From positions 868,001-932,000 of the forward strand of contig NZ_CP086239.1 in NCBI RefSeq assembly GCF_026650985.1: a DNA stretch of 64,000 nucleotides. The letters run 5' to 3'. The DNA comes from Clostridium estertheticum (lineage in GTDB: Bacteria; Bacillota; Clostridia; Clostridiales; Clostridiaceae). This document shows positions 33,676 to 43,691 of this stretch, piece after piece. Position 1 is the first letter of the stretch. The number at the start of each line of letters is the position of its first letter. The translations under genes and the position numbers were made by a program. Under the pieces are notes generated by a model that saw nothing but the letters and a program-made list of their open reading frames with translations, was not told the origin of the DNA and made no database searches.

Positions 33676-34411
33676 TGTTGCAAGTTTACCAACTGTTATG
33701 CATACTGAATTTCTTAAACTAAGAAAATGTAAAGTTTTGTGGTGTATACCTCTATGTTCATTGTTTCCTAATATTTTAGTGTTTTCAATGTATGCAGTTA
33801 ATAAAAAGTTTCCTATAGTTGTTTGGAAAGATTATTTTACAACTAATGAAATGCTTGTTAATGTGATGCTTGGGATTGCTTTCTTTTCTGTATTAGCAGG
33901 ATATATATATTCACGGGAATATAGAGAAAATACAGTAAATAGCATGTTTACTTATCCAATAAATAGAATGCAATTTTTTATAAGTAAACTTGTTGTTGTA
34001 TTAATTCTTATTTCTATTACACTTATATCCTCATTTATCTTGGCAATGCTTTTAGGACTTACCATAAAACATGAACCTTTAACTTTTAGTATTTTACTAT
34101 ATTACGCTAAAACTTATATTTTTATGATTATTATGCACTTTGCATTAATTCCTATAGTTGCCTTCTTAGCTATTTATTACAAAAGTATAATTCCACCAAT
34201 AATACTGGGGGTAGGTGCTACAACTGTTTCCCTCATAATAATGAACACACCATTTAATACGTTATTTCCGTGGACTATTCCAACTATATTAAGTCCCCAT
34301 GAAAATGGAAGAACTTACACAAATTATGCTTTAGGTATTATTGTTTTATGCACAACATTTATCGGTGGAACAATATTAAGCATAAAAAGCATTAAGAAAG
34401 ATGTACAATAA
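33668..34411 (+). CDS. ABC-2 permease, bacitracin/lantibiotic-type (BcrB-like)
   Basis: This 247-residue membrane protein has six hydrophobic helices. It starts with the typical TEFLKLRKCKVLW segment and contains the loop SREYRENTVNSMFTYPINR found in lantibiotic immunity and bacitracin permeases. It is translationally coupled to the ATPase. It closes the four-gene resistance-type operon. Confidence 0.9.
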   Translation: MNNVASLPTVMHTEFLKLRKCKVLWCIPLCSLFPNILVFSMYAVNKKFPIVVWKDYFTTNEMLVNVMLGIAFFSVLAGYIYSREYRENTVNSMFTYPINRMQFFISKLVVVLILISITLISSFILAMLLGLTIKHEPLTFSILLYYAKTYIFMIIMHFALIPIVAFLAIYYKSIIPPIILGVGATTVSLIIMNTPFNTLFPWTIPTILSPHENGRTYTNYALGIIVLCTTFIGGTILSIKSIKKDVQ

Positions 34412-34433
34412 AAATATAAACTATAGAAGTACA

Positions 34434-34479
34434 AGGAGAATTATGAATGTTTGTTGAATTATGTAAAGATGCGATTTAA
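34434..34479 (+). repeat. MFVELCK dispersed repeat, copy 2
   Basis: AAGGAGAATTATGAATG precedes a micro-ORF at 34447-34479 reading MFVELCKDAI. It lies between the permease and pepF. Confidence 0.7.
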
Positions 34480-34527
34480 AACAGTGTTGTATAGTAATTT
34501 ATAATATAGAGAGGAAGATGATTATTA

Positions 34528-36297
34528 ATGGATTTAACATGGAATTTAGACACACTTTATACTTCATTTAACTCTGAAAAATTTAAAGGTGACATGGAGC
34601 TTCTTAACAAGCATATAGAAAATTTGAATGATTGGTCTGCAAAAAATATGAAAGATACGAATAATGCGGCTTCTAAAATGCAAGAATTTTTGAAGCTTTA
34701 CAATGAATATAAAAGCTTATATTGTTGTTTATATTCTTATGCTGAGTTAACTTCATGTTCAGATAACTCAAATATGGAAGCAATGAACGTTTTAGATGAT
34801 ATTGAGTATAAGAATTCATTGGTTACAGATTCTTTTGTAAAGTTTAACAAATGGCTTATTTCTTTAAATAATATATATGAATTAATAGATACTTCACCAA
34901 TACTTATTGAATATCGGTTTTATCTTAAAGAACTTCTTTTGCAGTCAAAATATTTATTGAATGAAAATGAAGAATTATTAATTGCAAAAATGCAGAGTAC
35001 AGGATCCAAAGCATGGCAAAGACTTTATATGGAGCTCACCTCTACAATGTTAGTTGATATAGATATTGAAGGCGAATCAAAGAAAGTATCGCTTTCAGAG
35101 CTCAGAAACATGGCATATAAAAAAGATGAATTTTTAAGAAAAACAGCCTATTATGCAGAGGAGGAAGGTTGTAAAAGAATATCGAAAGCGTCCGCAGCAT
35201 GTTTGAATGGAATTAGTGGTGAAGCACTTACTATTTATGATATGAGAGGATATAAATCACCTTTAGAAAAAGTTCTCATGGTCTCAAGAATGGATTATGA
35301 AACTTTAAATGTTATGCTTTCTGCTATAAAAGAAAGTCTACCTATATTCCATGAATATTATCATAAAAAGGCAGAAGGGCTAGGACATAAAGTTAGCCTT
35401 CCATTCTATGATATATTTGCACCAATGGGTGATGCTAATGCAAAAATATCATATTTAGATGCCAGAGATTTAATTGTATCAAGTTTTAGAACATTCAGTC
35501 AAGAACTTGCTGATTTTGCAAAGAAAGTCTTTGACAGTAGATGGATTGATGCTGAGCCAAGAACTGGAAAAGGTAATTATGGACTAACTGTCGATATTTT
35601 CCCAATAGAAGAAAGCAGAATTATAGCCGATTTTACTGGGGAGTATTGTGATGTTGGTGTACTGGCTCATGAAATTGGACATGCTTATCATAGCTATTGC
35701 CTTAAGAATGAAAAGATGCTAAATACGGACTATCCTACACCTATTGCAGAAACAGCTTCGATTTTCTGCGAAACAATAGTAAATAACGCATTACTTAATA
35801 TTCTACCAACAAATGAAGGTTTTTCAATTTTAGAAAAAAGCATTTCAGATGCGGGCTATTATATCGTTGATTTTTATGCTAGATATATATTTGAAAATAA
35901 ATTATTTGAAAGGAGAAAATTGGGTCAGTTATCTGTTGAAGAGTTAAATGAATTAATGCTTGATTGTATGGAAGAAGCCTATGGAGATAGTATTGACCCT
36001 GAGACCATCCATCCATATATGTGGATGAATAAGGTTGGATATTATTTGTCTGGTAATGAATTTTTAAATTTTCCATATTCATTTGGAGTTTTATTTTCGA
36101 AGGGTCTTTATGCTGAATATATAAAAAAGGGAGAAGCTTTTGTATCACAATATAATAATTTTTTGAGTGCTACAAGTAAAAATAATATTGTTGATAGTGC
36201 AAAGATAATTGATATAGATGTTCACTCAATAGATTTTTGGCGAAATGCATTAAATCTTATTCAAAAGGACATTGAGGTGTTTATTAGTGGAGTGTAA
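34528..36297 (+). CDS. pepF: M3-family oligoendopeptidase (PepF type)
   Basis: The 589-residue metallopeptidase has the zinc motif LAHEIGHAYHSY (HExxH) near residue 383 and the downstream glutamate in TPIAETASIFCE. It begins with the PepF helical domain (WNLDTLYTSFNSEKFKGDM). The cytoplasmic enzyme trims short peptides. GAGAGGAAG lies before the ATG. It is monocistronic between a repeat and the glycine riboswitch. Confidence 0.94.
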   Translation: MDLTWNLDTLYTSFNSEKFKGDMELLNKHIENLNDWSAKNMKDTNNAASKMQEFLKLYNEYKSLYCCLYSYAELTSCSDNSNMEAMNVLDDIEYKNSLVTDSFVKFNKWLISLNNIYELIDTSPILIEYRFYLKELLLQSKYLLNENEELLIAKMQSTGSKAWQRLYMELTSTMLVDIDIEGESKKVSLSELRNMAYKKDEFLRKTAYYAEEEGCKRISKASAACLNGISGEALTIYDMRGYKSPLEKVLMVSRMDYETLNVMLSAIKESLPIFHEYYHKKAEGLGHKVSLPFYDIFAPMGDANAKISYLDARDLIVSSFRTFSQELADFAKKVFDSRWIDAEPRTGKGNYGLTVDIFPIEESRIIADFTGEYCDVGVLAHEIGHAYHSYCLKNEKMLNTDYPTPIAETASIFCETIVNNALLNILPTNEGFSILEKSISDAGYYIVDFYARYIFENKLFERRKLGQLSVEELNELMLDCMEEAYGDSIDPETIHPYMWMNKVGYYLSGNEFLNFPYSFGVLFSKGLYAEYIKKGEAFVSQYNNFLSATSKNNIVDSAKIIDIDVHSIDFWRNALNLIQKDIEVFISGV

Positions 36298-36412
36298 ATA
36301 ATTCTAGTAACTGTGACCAAATAAACTTTTTATTTCCATTAAAAGTGGAAAAATCATTGCAAATTTATCGAATATGTATTACTATGAAACAATAAAATTT
36401 AATAGTTCAGAT

Positions 36413-36590
36413 GAAGATAGCGGGAGAGTAATGGCTATGCCATTCACCGAAGGGGTAAATCTTTCAGGTACCTATTTAATTAGAGATGACCGCTATTGGA
36501 TGAACCCTTGGAGAGACTCATAATGAGCACCGAAGGAGAAAGCTGTAAAGGCGAAACTCTCAGGTAAAAGGACAGGGGACAGGTAACATA
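36413..36590 (+). ncRNA. Tandem glycine riboswitch
   Basis: Two aptamers are visible. The first is closed by AGCGG (36419) with CCGCT (36489) and contains GGGAGAGT, CACCGAAGGGG and CTTTCAGG. The second starts CCCTTGGAGAGACTC and has CACCGAAGGAG, AAACTCTCAGG and AAAAGGACAGGGG. These are the gcvT-class conserved blocks. A hairpin GGTAAC...ATTACC and the stem AAAAGGCAT/ATGCCTTTT (36678-36706) near the ribosome site may form the expression platform. Confidence 0.93.
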
Positions 36591-36727
36591 TCTTACGAAA
36601 GTAATATATTACCAATTACTTCATTTAGATCTTATCTATTCCCAGTTATATCTCCAATCGCAAAATATTTATATAGGAAAAGGCATTTTTTTAGTACATG
36701 CCTTTTGACTGAGATGGAGGAATATAT

Positions 36728-38110
36728 ATGTCAGAAAATGAAAATTTATCAAGAGGACTGAAAAATCGTCATGTTCAATTGCTTGCAATTGGAGGTGCAA
36801 TTGGTACTGGATTATTCCTTGGTTCAGGAAGGTCCATTCACTTAGCAGGTCCATCTATTTTATTTGCATATGTGATAACGGGCACAATCTGTTTTCTTAT
36901 TATGCGTGCACTTGGGGAATTATTGCTTTCCAATTCAAACTATCATTCATTTGTAGATTTTGTACAGGATTATCTAGGTAACGGAGCAGCGTTTATTACT
37001 GGATGGACATACTGGTTCTGTTGGATTTCACTTGCTATGGCTGACTTAACTGCTACTGGACTTTATGTACAATACTGGTTACCCAATGTAGCTCAATGGG
37101 TTCCAAGCCTTATAGCTCTTGTAATTTTACTAATTATGAACCTTACTACAGTAAAGTTATTTGGTGAAATGGAATTCTGGTTTGCCTTAATTAAAATTGT
37201 TGCAATTTTATCACTAATTATAATTTGTACATTTATGATTATTAAAGGATTTTCTACAAATGCTGGTGTATCTAGCTTTACAAACCTTTGGAAACATGGT
37301 GGTTGGTTTCCAAATGGGGTAAGCGGTTTTATTCTTTCCTTCCAAATGGTTGTGTTTGCTTTTACTGGAATAGAATTAGTTGGTTTACTAGCTGGTGAAA
37401 CTGAAAACCCAGAACAGGTTATTCCAAGTGCTATTAATAATATTCCAATTAGAATTATTATTTTCTATATTGGGGCACTTATTGTTATTATGAGTATATA
37501 CCCATGGAATTCAATTAATCCCGATAAAAGCCCATTTGTACAGGTGTTTTCTGCAGTGGGAATCCCAGCGGCAGCAAGTATTATAAATTTTGTTGTACTA
37601 ACATCAGCTGCATCTGCTTGTAACAGCGGTATATTCAGTACAAGCCGTATGGTTTACTCTCTTGCTAAAGAAAAGAATGCACCTGAGTCAATGAAAAAAT
37701 TAACTTCTAATCAAGTACCTTCTAATGCTTTAATGTTCTCTGCAACTGTTATCTTGATTTCAGTTATTTTGAATTATATTATGCCAGAAGGTGTATTTGT
37801 ACTCATTACAAGTATATCAACATTCTGCTTTATCTTCATTTGGGCAATTATAGTTGTCTGCCATTTAATATATCGCAAAACTAATCCTAAACTTGCTACT
37901 AAGAGCAAATTCAAAATGCCATTTTACCCAATTGCTAACTACATAATTCTAGCATTTATTGCTTTCATTATAGTTGTATTGGCACTTACTAAGGAAACTC
38001 GTGTAGCCTTATTTGTAACACCTGTATGGTTTATAATACTTGGTGTGATTTATAACATACTTAAATCAAGAATGAAAAATAAAGAAGAGGTTAAAAGAAA
38101 TGTAGTATAG
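36728..38110 (+). CDS. cycA: Amino acid permease, glycine/serine/alanine transporter (CycA-like)
   Basis: The 460-residue APC-family permease has 12 membrane helices and close similarity to CycA over its length: LKNRHVQLLAIGGAIGTGLF, LAGPSILFAYVI, MRALGELLLSN, ITGWTYWFCW, FGEMEFWFALIKIVAI, NFVVLTSAASACNSGIFSTSR. CycA imports glycine, D-serine and D-alanine. The glycine riboswitch directly upstream supports glycine as substrate. GATGGAGG is the ribosome site. Confidence 0.92.
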   Translation: MSENENLSRGLKNRHVQLLAIGGAIGTGLFLGSGRSIHLAGPSILFAYVITGTICFLIMRALGELLLSNSNYHSFVDFVQDYLGNGAAFITGWTYWFCWISLAMADLTATGLYVQYWLPNVAQWVPSLIALVILLIMNLTTVKLFGEMEFWFALIKIVAILSLIIICTFMIIKGFSTNAGVSSFTNLWKHGGWFPNGVSGFILSFQMVVFAFTGIELVGLLAGETENPEQVIPSAINNIPIRIIIFYIGALIVIMSIYPWNSINPDKSPFVQVFSAVGIPAAASIINFVVLTSAASACNSGIFSTSRMVYSLAKEKNAPESMKKLTSNQVPSNALMFSATVILISVILNYIMPEGVFVLITSISTFCFIFIWAIIVVCHLIYRKTNPKLATKSKFKMPFYPIANYIILAFIAFIIVVLALTKETRVALFVTPVWFIILGVIYNILKSRMKNKEEVKRNVV

Positions 38111-38143
38111 GCTAACACTAAAAGGCTAGATATCAGATAAAAA

Positions 38144-38192
38144 GCACCCAATAATGCTTGTTTACAAAACAAGTTTTATTGGGTGTTTTATT
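38144..38192 (+). terminator. Terminator of the glycine permease gene
   Basis: CACCCAATAA / TTATTGGGTG encloses a second stem CTTGTTT/AAACAAG and is followed by a T-rich tract. Confidence 0.85.
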
Positions 38193-38395
38193 TAAAGTAT
38201 TGTACAATTTGCTATATCCAATGTTTTTACTAATGTAATTTTCGAAGTGATTATGAAGTGAGGATTTTATAGAAATGGATAATTGTATAAAGAAAACATA
38301 GTGAATTCAAAGAGAAGTTATAGTTTTTGTAACATTAGGAAACCATATATTTTAAGGTTAAGATTAATATAGGAAGTTTAGTTGGAGGAGACGAG

Positions 38396-40153
38396 ATGAA
38401 AAAAAATGAATCTCAAAGAGAATTTAAAAAATTAAAAAGTCAAATTAGTCAAATTGAAGAGATAGTTCATCATTCAAAGCCAGGAGCTCTTATTGAACAT
38501 GAAGTAGCAATAAGAAAAAAGTTGAAAAAGATTAAAGAGCTGGAAAATGAAGGTTTCAAGGATTTTAAAAAGGTGCATGAGAAATATGAGGAATTATTAG
38601 AAGATATATCAAAAAGAATGCTTGAGGATTACAATAAGAGGAATGGTACTGATTTTGAGTTTTATAAGGTTTTAAAAGGAAATTATAGCACTTTTTTTAA
38701 TTATGGGTTCATGATATTACTTACGAAGCAACATATACCAAAATTAATTATTAATGAGTTTGAAGAAAAATTTCCCAATAACCCTAAAGATGAGTATGTA
38801 GAAGCTAGAAGTATGGATAGAATGATTTATATTCATTTAGGTGATACAAATACAGGCAAAACATATAATGCTGTAGAACGTCTGAAAACCGCACAAAGGG
38901 GTATATATTTATCACCACTAAGAATTCTTGCTTTAGAGAACTTTGAAAAATTGAATAATGATGGAATAATTTGTGATCTATTAACTGGAGAAGAAGAAAT
39001 ATTAAAGATAGGTTCAACCCATGTTTCGTGTACAATAGAAAAGGTTAATTTAAAGGAACATTATGATATAGCTGTTATTGATGAAATTCAAATGATTAAA
39101 GATCAACATAGGGGAATGGCATGGAGTAAGGCCTTATTAGGATTAAGATGTAAAGAGATTCATATATGTGGAGCCGCTAATACGAAAAACATACTAGAAA
39201 CAATTATAAATGACTGTGGAGATAAGTATTCTATAAAAGAATATACAAGAGATATTCCTTTAGAAGTTGAAAACATAAATTTTAATTATAATCATATTCA
39301 AGAGGGCGATGCAATTGTAGTGTTTTCTAAAAAGGGAGTATTAGAAATAGCAGAAAGGTATTCTAAGATAGGTATTAAAACTAGCATAATATATGGAGAT
39401 TTACCACCAGAAGTTAGAAAAATCCAATATAAACAATTTACAAACAAAGAGACAAAAGTTTTAGTAACTACTGATGCAATCGGCATGGGAGTTAATTTGC
39501 CTATTAGAAGAATTGTTTTTATGAGTATAAAAAAATTTGACGGTGAAGAAGTACGAGAACTAACATCACAAGAAGTAAAGCAAGTTAGTGGACGTGCAGG
39601 ACGAAGAGGTATCTATGATGTAGGGTATGTAGCCAGCGCTGGAGATACTCAAGATTTCATTAAATCTAGATTGGAAGTTAAAGATGAAGAGATAAAGAAA
39701 GCAGTTATCGGACCATCAGATGTTATAGTTAAAATTAAAGGGTTACCTTTGATTGATAAACTAGTTTTATGGAGTACTAGGGAAGAGAAATTAGACTATT
39801 ATACTAAAATGGATATTAGTGATTATATATTAATTCTAGATAGAATAAAGAATTACAAGCTAAAAGAAGAAGTTCAATGGGATTTGTTAAAAGTTCCATT
39901 TGATATCTCGAGGGAAGAATTAATGAATACATTTTTACATTATGTAGAAGAGATATTTATTTATAAACAAGAGAGTTTATTTAAACCAGAGTGTTTAAAA
40001 AATAATTTGGAGGATTTGGAGATATATTATCAAAAAATAAATATGTATTATTCATTCTCTAAAAAATTCAAATTAGAATTTGATGTATATTGGGTTTATG
40101 AGGAAAGAGTAAAGGTCAGCAAAGATATAAATGAAATACTGATGGGGATATAA
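38396..40153 (+). CDS. Suv3-like DExH RNA helicase
   Basis: The N-terminal 140 residues are helical and charged. Walker A is GDTNTGKTYNA (about 153), motif Ia YLSPLRILALENFE, motif II AVIDEIQMIKD (DEIQ rather than DEAD), then VVFSKKGVLEIAERY, VLVTTDAIGMGVNLPIRRIVF and QVSGRAGRRG (motif VI). DEIQM and the GxTNxGKT loop are the marks of Suv3, the mitochondrial degradosome helicase. Bacterial Suv3-like genes are scattered. Length is 585. It has a GGAGGAG site, and no RNase partner is adjacent. Confidence 0.87.
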   Translation: MKKNESQREFKKLKSQISQIEEIVHHSKPGALIEHEVAIRKKLKKIKELENEGFKDFKKVHEKYEELLEDISKRMLEDYNKRNGTDFEFYKVLKGNYSTFFNYGFMILLTKQHIPKLIINEFEEKFPNNPKDEYVEARSMDRMIYIHLGDTNTGKTYNAVERLKTAQRGIYLSPLRILALENFEKLNNDGIICDLLTGEEEILKIGSTHVSCTIEKVNLKEHYDIAVIDEIQMIKDQHRGMAWSKALLGLRCKEIHICGAANTKNILETIINDCGDKYSIKEYTRDIPLEVENINFNYNHIQEGDAIVVFSKKGVLEIAERYSKIGIKTSIIYGDLPPEVRKIQYKQFTNKETKVLVTTDAIGMGVNLPIRRIVFMSIKKFDGEEVRELTSQEVKQVSGRAGRRGIYDVGYVASAGDTQDFIKSRLEVKDEEIKKAVIGPSDVIVKIKGLPLIDKLVLWSTREEKLDYYTKMDISDYILILDRIKNYKLKEEVQWDLLKVPFDISREELMNTFLHYVEEIFIYKQESLFKPECLKNNLEDLEIYYQKINMYYSFSKKFKLEFDVYWVYEERVKVSKDINEILMGI

Positions 40154-40307
40154 AAAAGGTAGGATCTGATATATATAGTAGTACCCTTGAGGTAATTGCT
40201 ATTTGATTTAATCTCAAATGTAGCTTATATTCAACTAGATTGAGATCAAATTATTCAGTAAGGATAAATGAATAAATAAATATTAACATATTTAAATATA
40301 AAGAGTG

Positions 40308-40356
40308 AAGGCATTTTTCAATTGAAATAGTAATTGGAGATAATGCCTTATTTTTA
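40308..40356 (+). terminator. Terminator downstream of the helicase gene
   Basis: AAGGCA / TGCCTT with an inner CAATT/AATTG is followed by ATTTTTATTT. The rest of the 40154-40490 gap is AT-rich with no coding sign. Confidence 0.65.
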
Positions 40357-40490
40357 TTTGATGCTATATTTGCAAATTATAAAATATATATTAATGCGGA
40401 TCATATATAAAATACTAGTGGATTTTGCAAATTAACGGAGGAGTTTTATGGTAATTTAAGGGGTGAATATATTTTTTTTTTTGCTGAATT

Positions 40491-40634
40491 AAAGGAAAAT
40501 TATGAATGTTTGTTGAATTATGTAAAGAAAGCGTTTATGGCAGGGAAATGTTAACCTCACAGAATGTCTATAATGGGAAGTTAAAAAAATTTAATGCTAA
40601 ATTGATAAATATAGGGAAAACCGAAGATAATTAG
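40491..40634 (+). repeat. MFVELCK dispersed repeat, copy 3, with extended ORF
   Basis: AAAGGAAAATTATGAATG precedes an ORF at 40506-40634 that starts MFVELCKESVYGREMLTSQN and continues to 42 residues. Its middle part contains the ATGTCTATAATGGGAAGTTA block shared with other repeats in the region, so this copy is a fusion of two repeat types. Confidence 0.65.
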
Positions 40635-40682
40635 ATCACTTATGTAAGATAAATAAGTCTAATCAAAAAAGGAGAAATAAAA

Positions 40683-41600
40683 ATGAAAAAGTTATCAAAA
40701 ACTCTTTTTGAACAATTAAATAGCTATATGGATACAGACGCTAGACCATTGGAAAAATCTATATTCAATTATTATTTTAATGATTCAAGTGGTGATGATA
40801 TATTAGATTCATTAGAAGCATTTCAAAACACAGATGGAGGTTTTGGTAAGGGTATAGAACCCGATTTTAAACTTATAAAGTCCTCACCAATGGCAACAGC
40901 GATTGGCTTAAGATATTTGAGTAAGTTAGATAATAGTGATAGGGCACAAAATATGATTGCAAAGGCTATTGAATATCTTGAGACGACTTTTGATAGTAAT
41001 AGAAATGGTTGGTATAGTGTTCCAAGTATTGTTAACAACTATCCTCATGCACCTTGGTGGGAATTTAGAAATGATATAAATATGACAGTTATTGATTATT
41101 CATGGGGAAATCCTACTGCTGAATTGATAGGGTATGTTTATAAGTATAAAAAATACCTCAATAACCTCGATATTTATTCTTTAAGAAATTATGCTATAAC
41201 TAATTTAAATAATCGTACAGAGTTTAACTCAGAACATGAAATAATAAGTTATATTCATATGTATAATGCTCTAGACGAAGAATTTTCTAGCCAAATTGTA
41301 GATACACTAAAATTAGCTGTTTCTAAATTAGTTAACATAAACCAATCTGAGTGGATAAATTATGTACCGACACCATTAAAATTTATAAACTTAGATTCTA
41401 AGAATTTTTTTGGAATTGAGTGTAAATTCATAGATCAAAATTTAGATTATTTAATAGATAGACTTGAAGAAGATGGTAAGATATTGCCTACATGGCAGTG
41501 GGACAAGTATTTAGAAGAATGGGAAATTGCTAAGATTGAATGGATGGGAATCCTAACCCTTGAGGCTTTATTATCTTTATTAAAGTTTAATCGAATATAG
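40683..41600 (+). CDS. Terpenoid-cyclase/prenyltransferase-fold protein of unknown function
   Basis: The 305-residue protein contains the alpha/alpha-barrel repeat signature ALEAFQNTDGGFGKGIEPD (a QW-like QxxDGGFG motif) near residue 45 and a later PTWQWDKYLEEWEIAKIEWMG. This fold occurs in squalene cyclases and protein prenyltransferases, but the catalytic DxDD is not present. AAAAGGAG precedes the ATG. It is probably an uncharacterised clostridial family and stands alone between repeats. Confidence 0.7.
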   Translation: MKKLSKTLFEQLNSYMDTDARPLEKSIFNYYFNDSSGDDILDSLEAFQNTDGGFGKGIEPDFKLIKSSPMATAIGLRYLSKLDNSDRAQNMIAKAIEYLETTFDSNRNGWYSVPSIVNNYPHAPWWEFRNDINMTVIDYSWGNPTAELIGYVYKYKKYLNNLDIYSLRNYAITNLNNRTEFNSEHEIISYIHMYNALDEEFSSQIVDTLKLAVSKLVNINQSEWINYVPTPLKFINLDSKNFFGIECKFIDQNLDYLIDRLEEDGKILPTWQWDKYLEEWEIAKIEWMGILTLEALLSLLKFNRI

Positions 41601-41629
41601 TTAGGGTCATAGGAAAGACTTTTCATAAA

Positions 41630-41706
41630 GTTGGTCACAATCAACTGTTAGAATTACTGAAAAAATTAGATAAACTGGACAGGTTATGTCTATAATCGGA
41701 AGTTAA
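41630..41706 (+). repeat. RLCL/TATAAT dispersed repeat, copy 1
   Basis: The sequence encodes QLLELLKKLDKLDRLCL and stop, without a start codon, and ends TTATGTCTATAATCGGAAGTTA. Similar units lie at 42500 and 61662, with partial ones elsewhere. Confidence 0.6.
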
Positions 41707-41836
41707 GAAATGTTGTATATTCAATCAATAGAAGAGTGGGTTTAGACAAGATATGTCAACATAATTAAATAGCATTTGTTGCGTAATGGTAAAAAATGGT
41801 AATTAACCATATAAAAAATAAAGGAGTTAAAGTAAA

Positions 41837-42460
41837 GTGAAAAACGATGGAATACAAGGTTTACCCATGTTGTATGAAGCAAAGATATTCTTAGAAGATG
41901 CAGGAAGGTTAAATCCAGGGCCTTGGATTAACCACTCAGAATATGTTGCAGAAGCAGCAAGGCTTATTGCAGAAAAAACGGAGGGACTGAATTCTGAAAC
42001 GGCATATATATTGGGGCTTTTACATGATGTAGGTAGAAGAGAAGGAGTTACTGATATGCATCATATAATTAGTGGATATAATTTCTTAAAAGAGAAAGGC
42101 TTTAATGAGGCTGCAAGAATATGTATTACACATCCATTTTTGGTTAAGGAAATAGAGTGTTATTCAGGAAAGTGGGACTGTAGCGAATCAGAGATAGAGT
42201 TTATAAAAGAGTACTTGAGAAATATAGAATTTAATGAATACGATAAATTGATTCAATTTTGTGATGCAATCGCTATCTCTTCTGGATTTTGCCTAGTTGA
42301 AAAAAGAATGATAGATGTGGCACTTAGGTATGGAATTAATGACTTGATTATAGATAAGTGGAAATCAACAATGGAGATAAAGCAATATTTTGAAAGTAAA
42401 ATAGGAAAATCAATTTATACCTTGCTTCCAGGCGTTATAGAAAATACATTTGCTTTATAA
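41837..42460 (+). CDS. HD-domain phosphohydrolase
   Basis: The start is GTG behind AAAGGAG. The metal-binding pattern is H in WINHSEYVAEAARLIAEK, HD in LGLLHDVGRREG, H in DMHHIISGY and Asp in QFCDAIAISSG. Length is 207. HD proteins cleave phosphate esters of nucleotides or cyclic nucleotides. The substrate is unknown. It is a single gene between two repeat copies. Confidence 0.88.
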   Translation: MKNDGIQGLPMLYEAKIFLEDAGRLNPGPWINHSEYVAEAARLIAEKTEGLNSETAYILGLLHDVGRREGVTDMHHIISGYNFLKEKGFNEAARICITHPFLVKEIECYSGKWDCSESEIEFIKEYLRNIEFNEYDKLIQFCDAIAISSGFCLVEKRMIDVALRYGINDLIIDKWKSTMEIKQYFESKIGKSIYTLLPGVIENTFAL

Positions 42461-42499
42461 ATAGGTAACAAATATAAAACTAATGCAGAATATTCTTTA

Positions 42500-42562
42500 A
42501 GTTCGTTATAAACAATTGTTAGAATTACTAAAGAAATTAGAGAAACTGGAAAGGTTATGTAA
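42500..42562 (+). repeat. RLCL dispersed repeat, copy 2, fused to a gene remnant
   Basis: The sequence encodes RYKQLLELLKKLEKLERLC and runs in frame into the pseudogene that follows, which suggests that this copy shows where the repeat came from. Confidence 0.55.
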
Positions 42563-43691
42563 TGATGTAAAGAAACAAGAGGAGGAAATATTACAACGTT
42601 TTCAAGAAATTTACCCTGAAAATTCCCAAGTCATGCTAAAGGCAGTTGCTAGTTTATTTCCTATGTTTTCTAATAGAATTTCACTTTCAAGTGCTTTTCA
42701 AACACCCTCAGAAATTCATCAGGCAATGAGAATAGCTTCTGAGAGTAAATTCGATTTGTATTTTTCACTTTCTTTAGACGATATAAAAATCAGCAGAAAT
42801 GAAATTGATGATTCTTTATCGCGCATGAAAGAAGATGAGTTGCGGTCATATATTGATACACTTAATCAACGCGACCTTTTTGATGTTTATTTAAAGGAAA
42901 TCAAGTATCATTTATCTAGGATTCCAGAAAAAAGAATAGATCTTATTTTGAGTGTGTTAGTGTTTCAAAGTGGAATAATTGCAGAGAAAGAAATGCAGTT
43001 GATAGGTGCAGATTCAACAACAATTAGTGTTTATACGATTTCGGATTTACTCTTTAGAATTAGTGATGAAAACATACGTTTTAATATTATAGCAACTATG
43101 CTTTCCAACTCAGACTTCTTATCATTTTAGTTTTTATTGCTTCTTCTACATATAATTGAACTGACTTATGGGAGAATTGCCGAAACATCTAGTGCGCAAG
43201 AACCAAAGCTTATTAGTCTAGATAATTTGTACAAGGTTGAATCAATATTTTTAGAAAGGACAAAAAGTTTTGTAGCGAGTACAAATTTATTTAATTGGAA
43301 AGAACTACGAAGAGTTTTGGTTCTTTGGAAGTTTATAGAGAAAGAAACATATTCAGAGTATATAAAAACTGCGATAACCAATGAACTTAATGCTATTAAA
43401 TTTTTGGCATTGCATGTAACTACTTGGTCATCTGCGGGGGAAGTATGTGAATATGAACTTCAAGATGATTCATACACGAAATTTATCAGTACTGCAGAAT
43501 TTATAAAAGTAATTGATAGCATGCGAATAACCGAAGATTTTTGGACGTTAGATGAAAAGATTATTGAATCAACCGTTGCTTTTGTGTTAGCGACAGAGCT
43601 TTCTAATGTAAAAAAACTAATTGAAATTAAAGATGTCAAGAAAAGAATTGGCGAATGGAAAAATGAGTTGACAGAGCAAGCTAATTGTTGA
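42516..43691 (+). pseudogene. KAP-type P-loop NTPase, C-terminal remnant with in-frame TAG
   Basis: Two open stretches (42516-43127 and 43131-43691) are in the same frame and are separated only by TAG at 43128. The text FDLYFSLSLDDIKISRNEI and LSRIPEKRIDLILSVLVFQS resembles the C-terminal region of KAP-family NTPases. The N-terminal NTPase domain, a ribosome site and a good start are missing. KAP proteins occur in phage-defence and membrane-associated systems. The family call is tentative, but the single-gene interpretation is secure. Confidence 0.55.
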
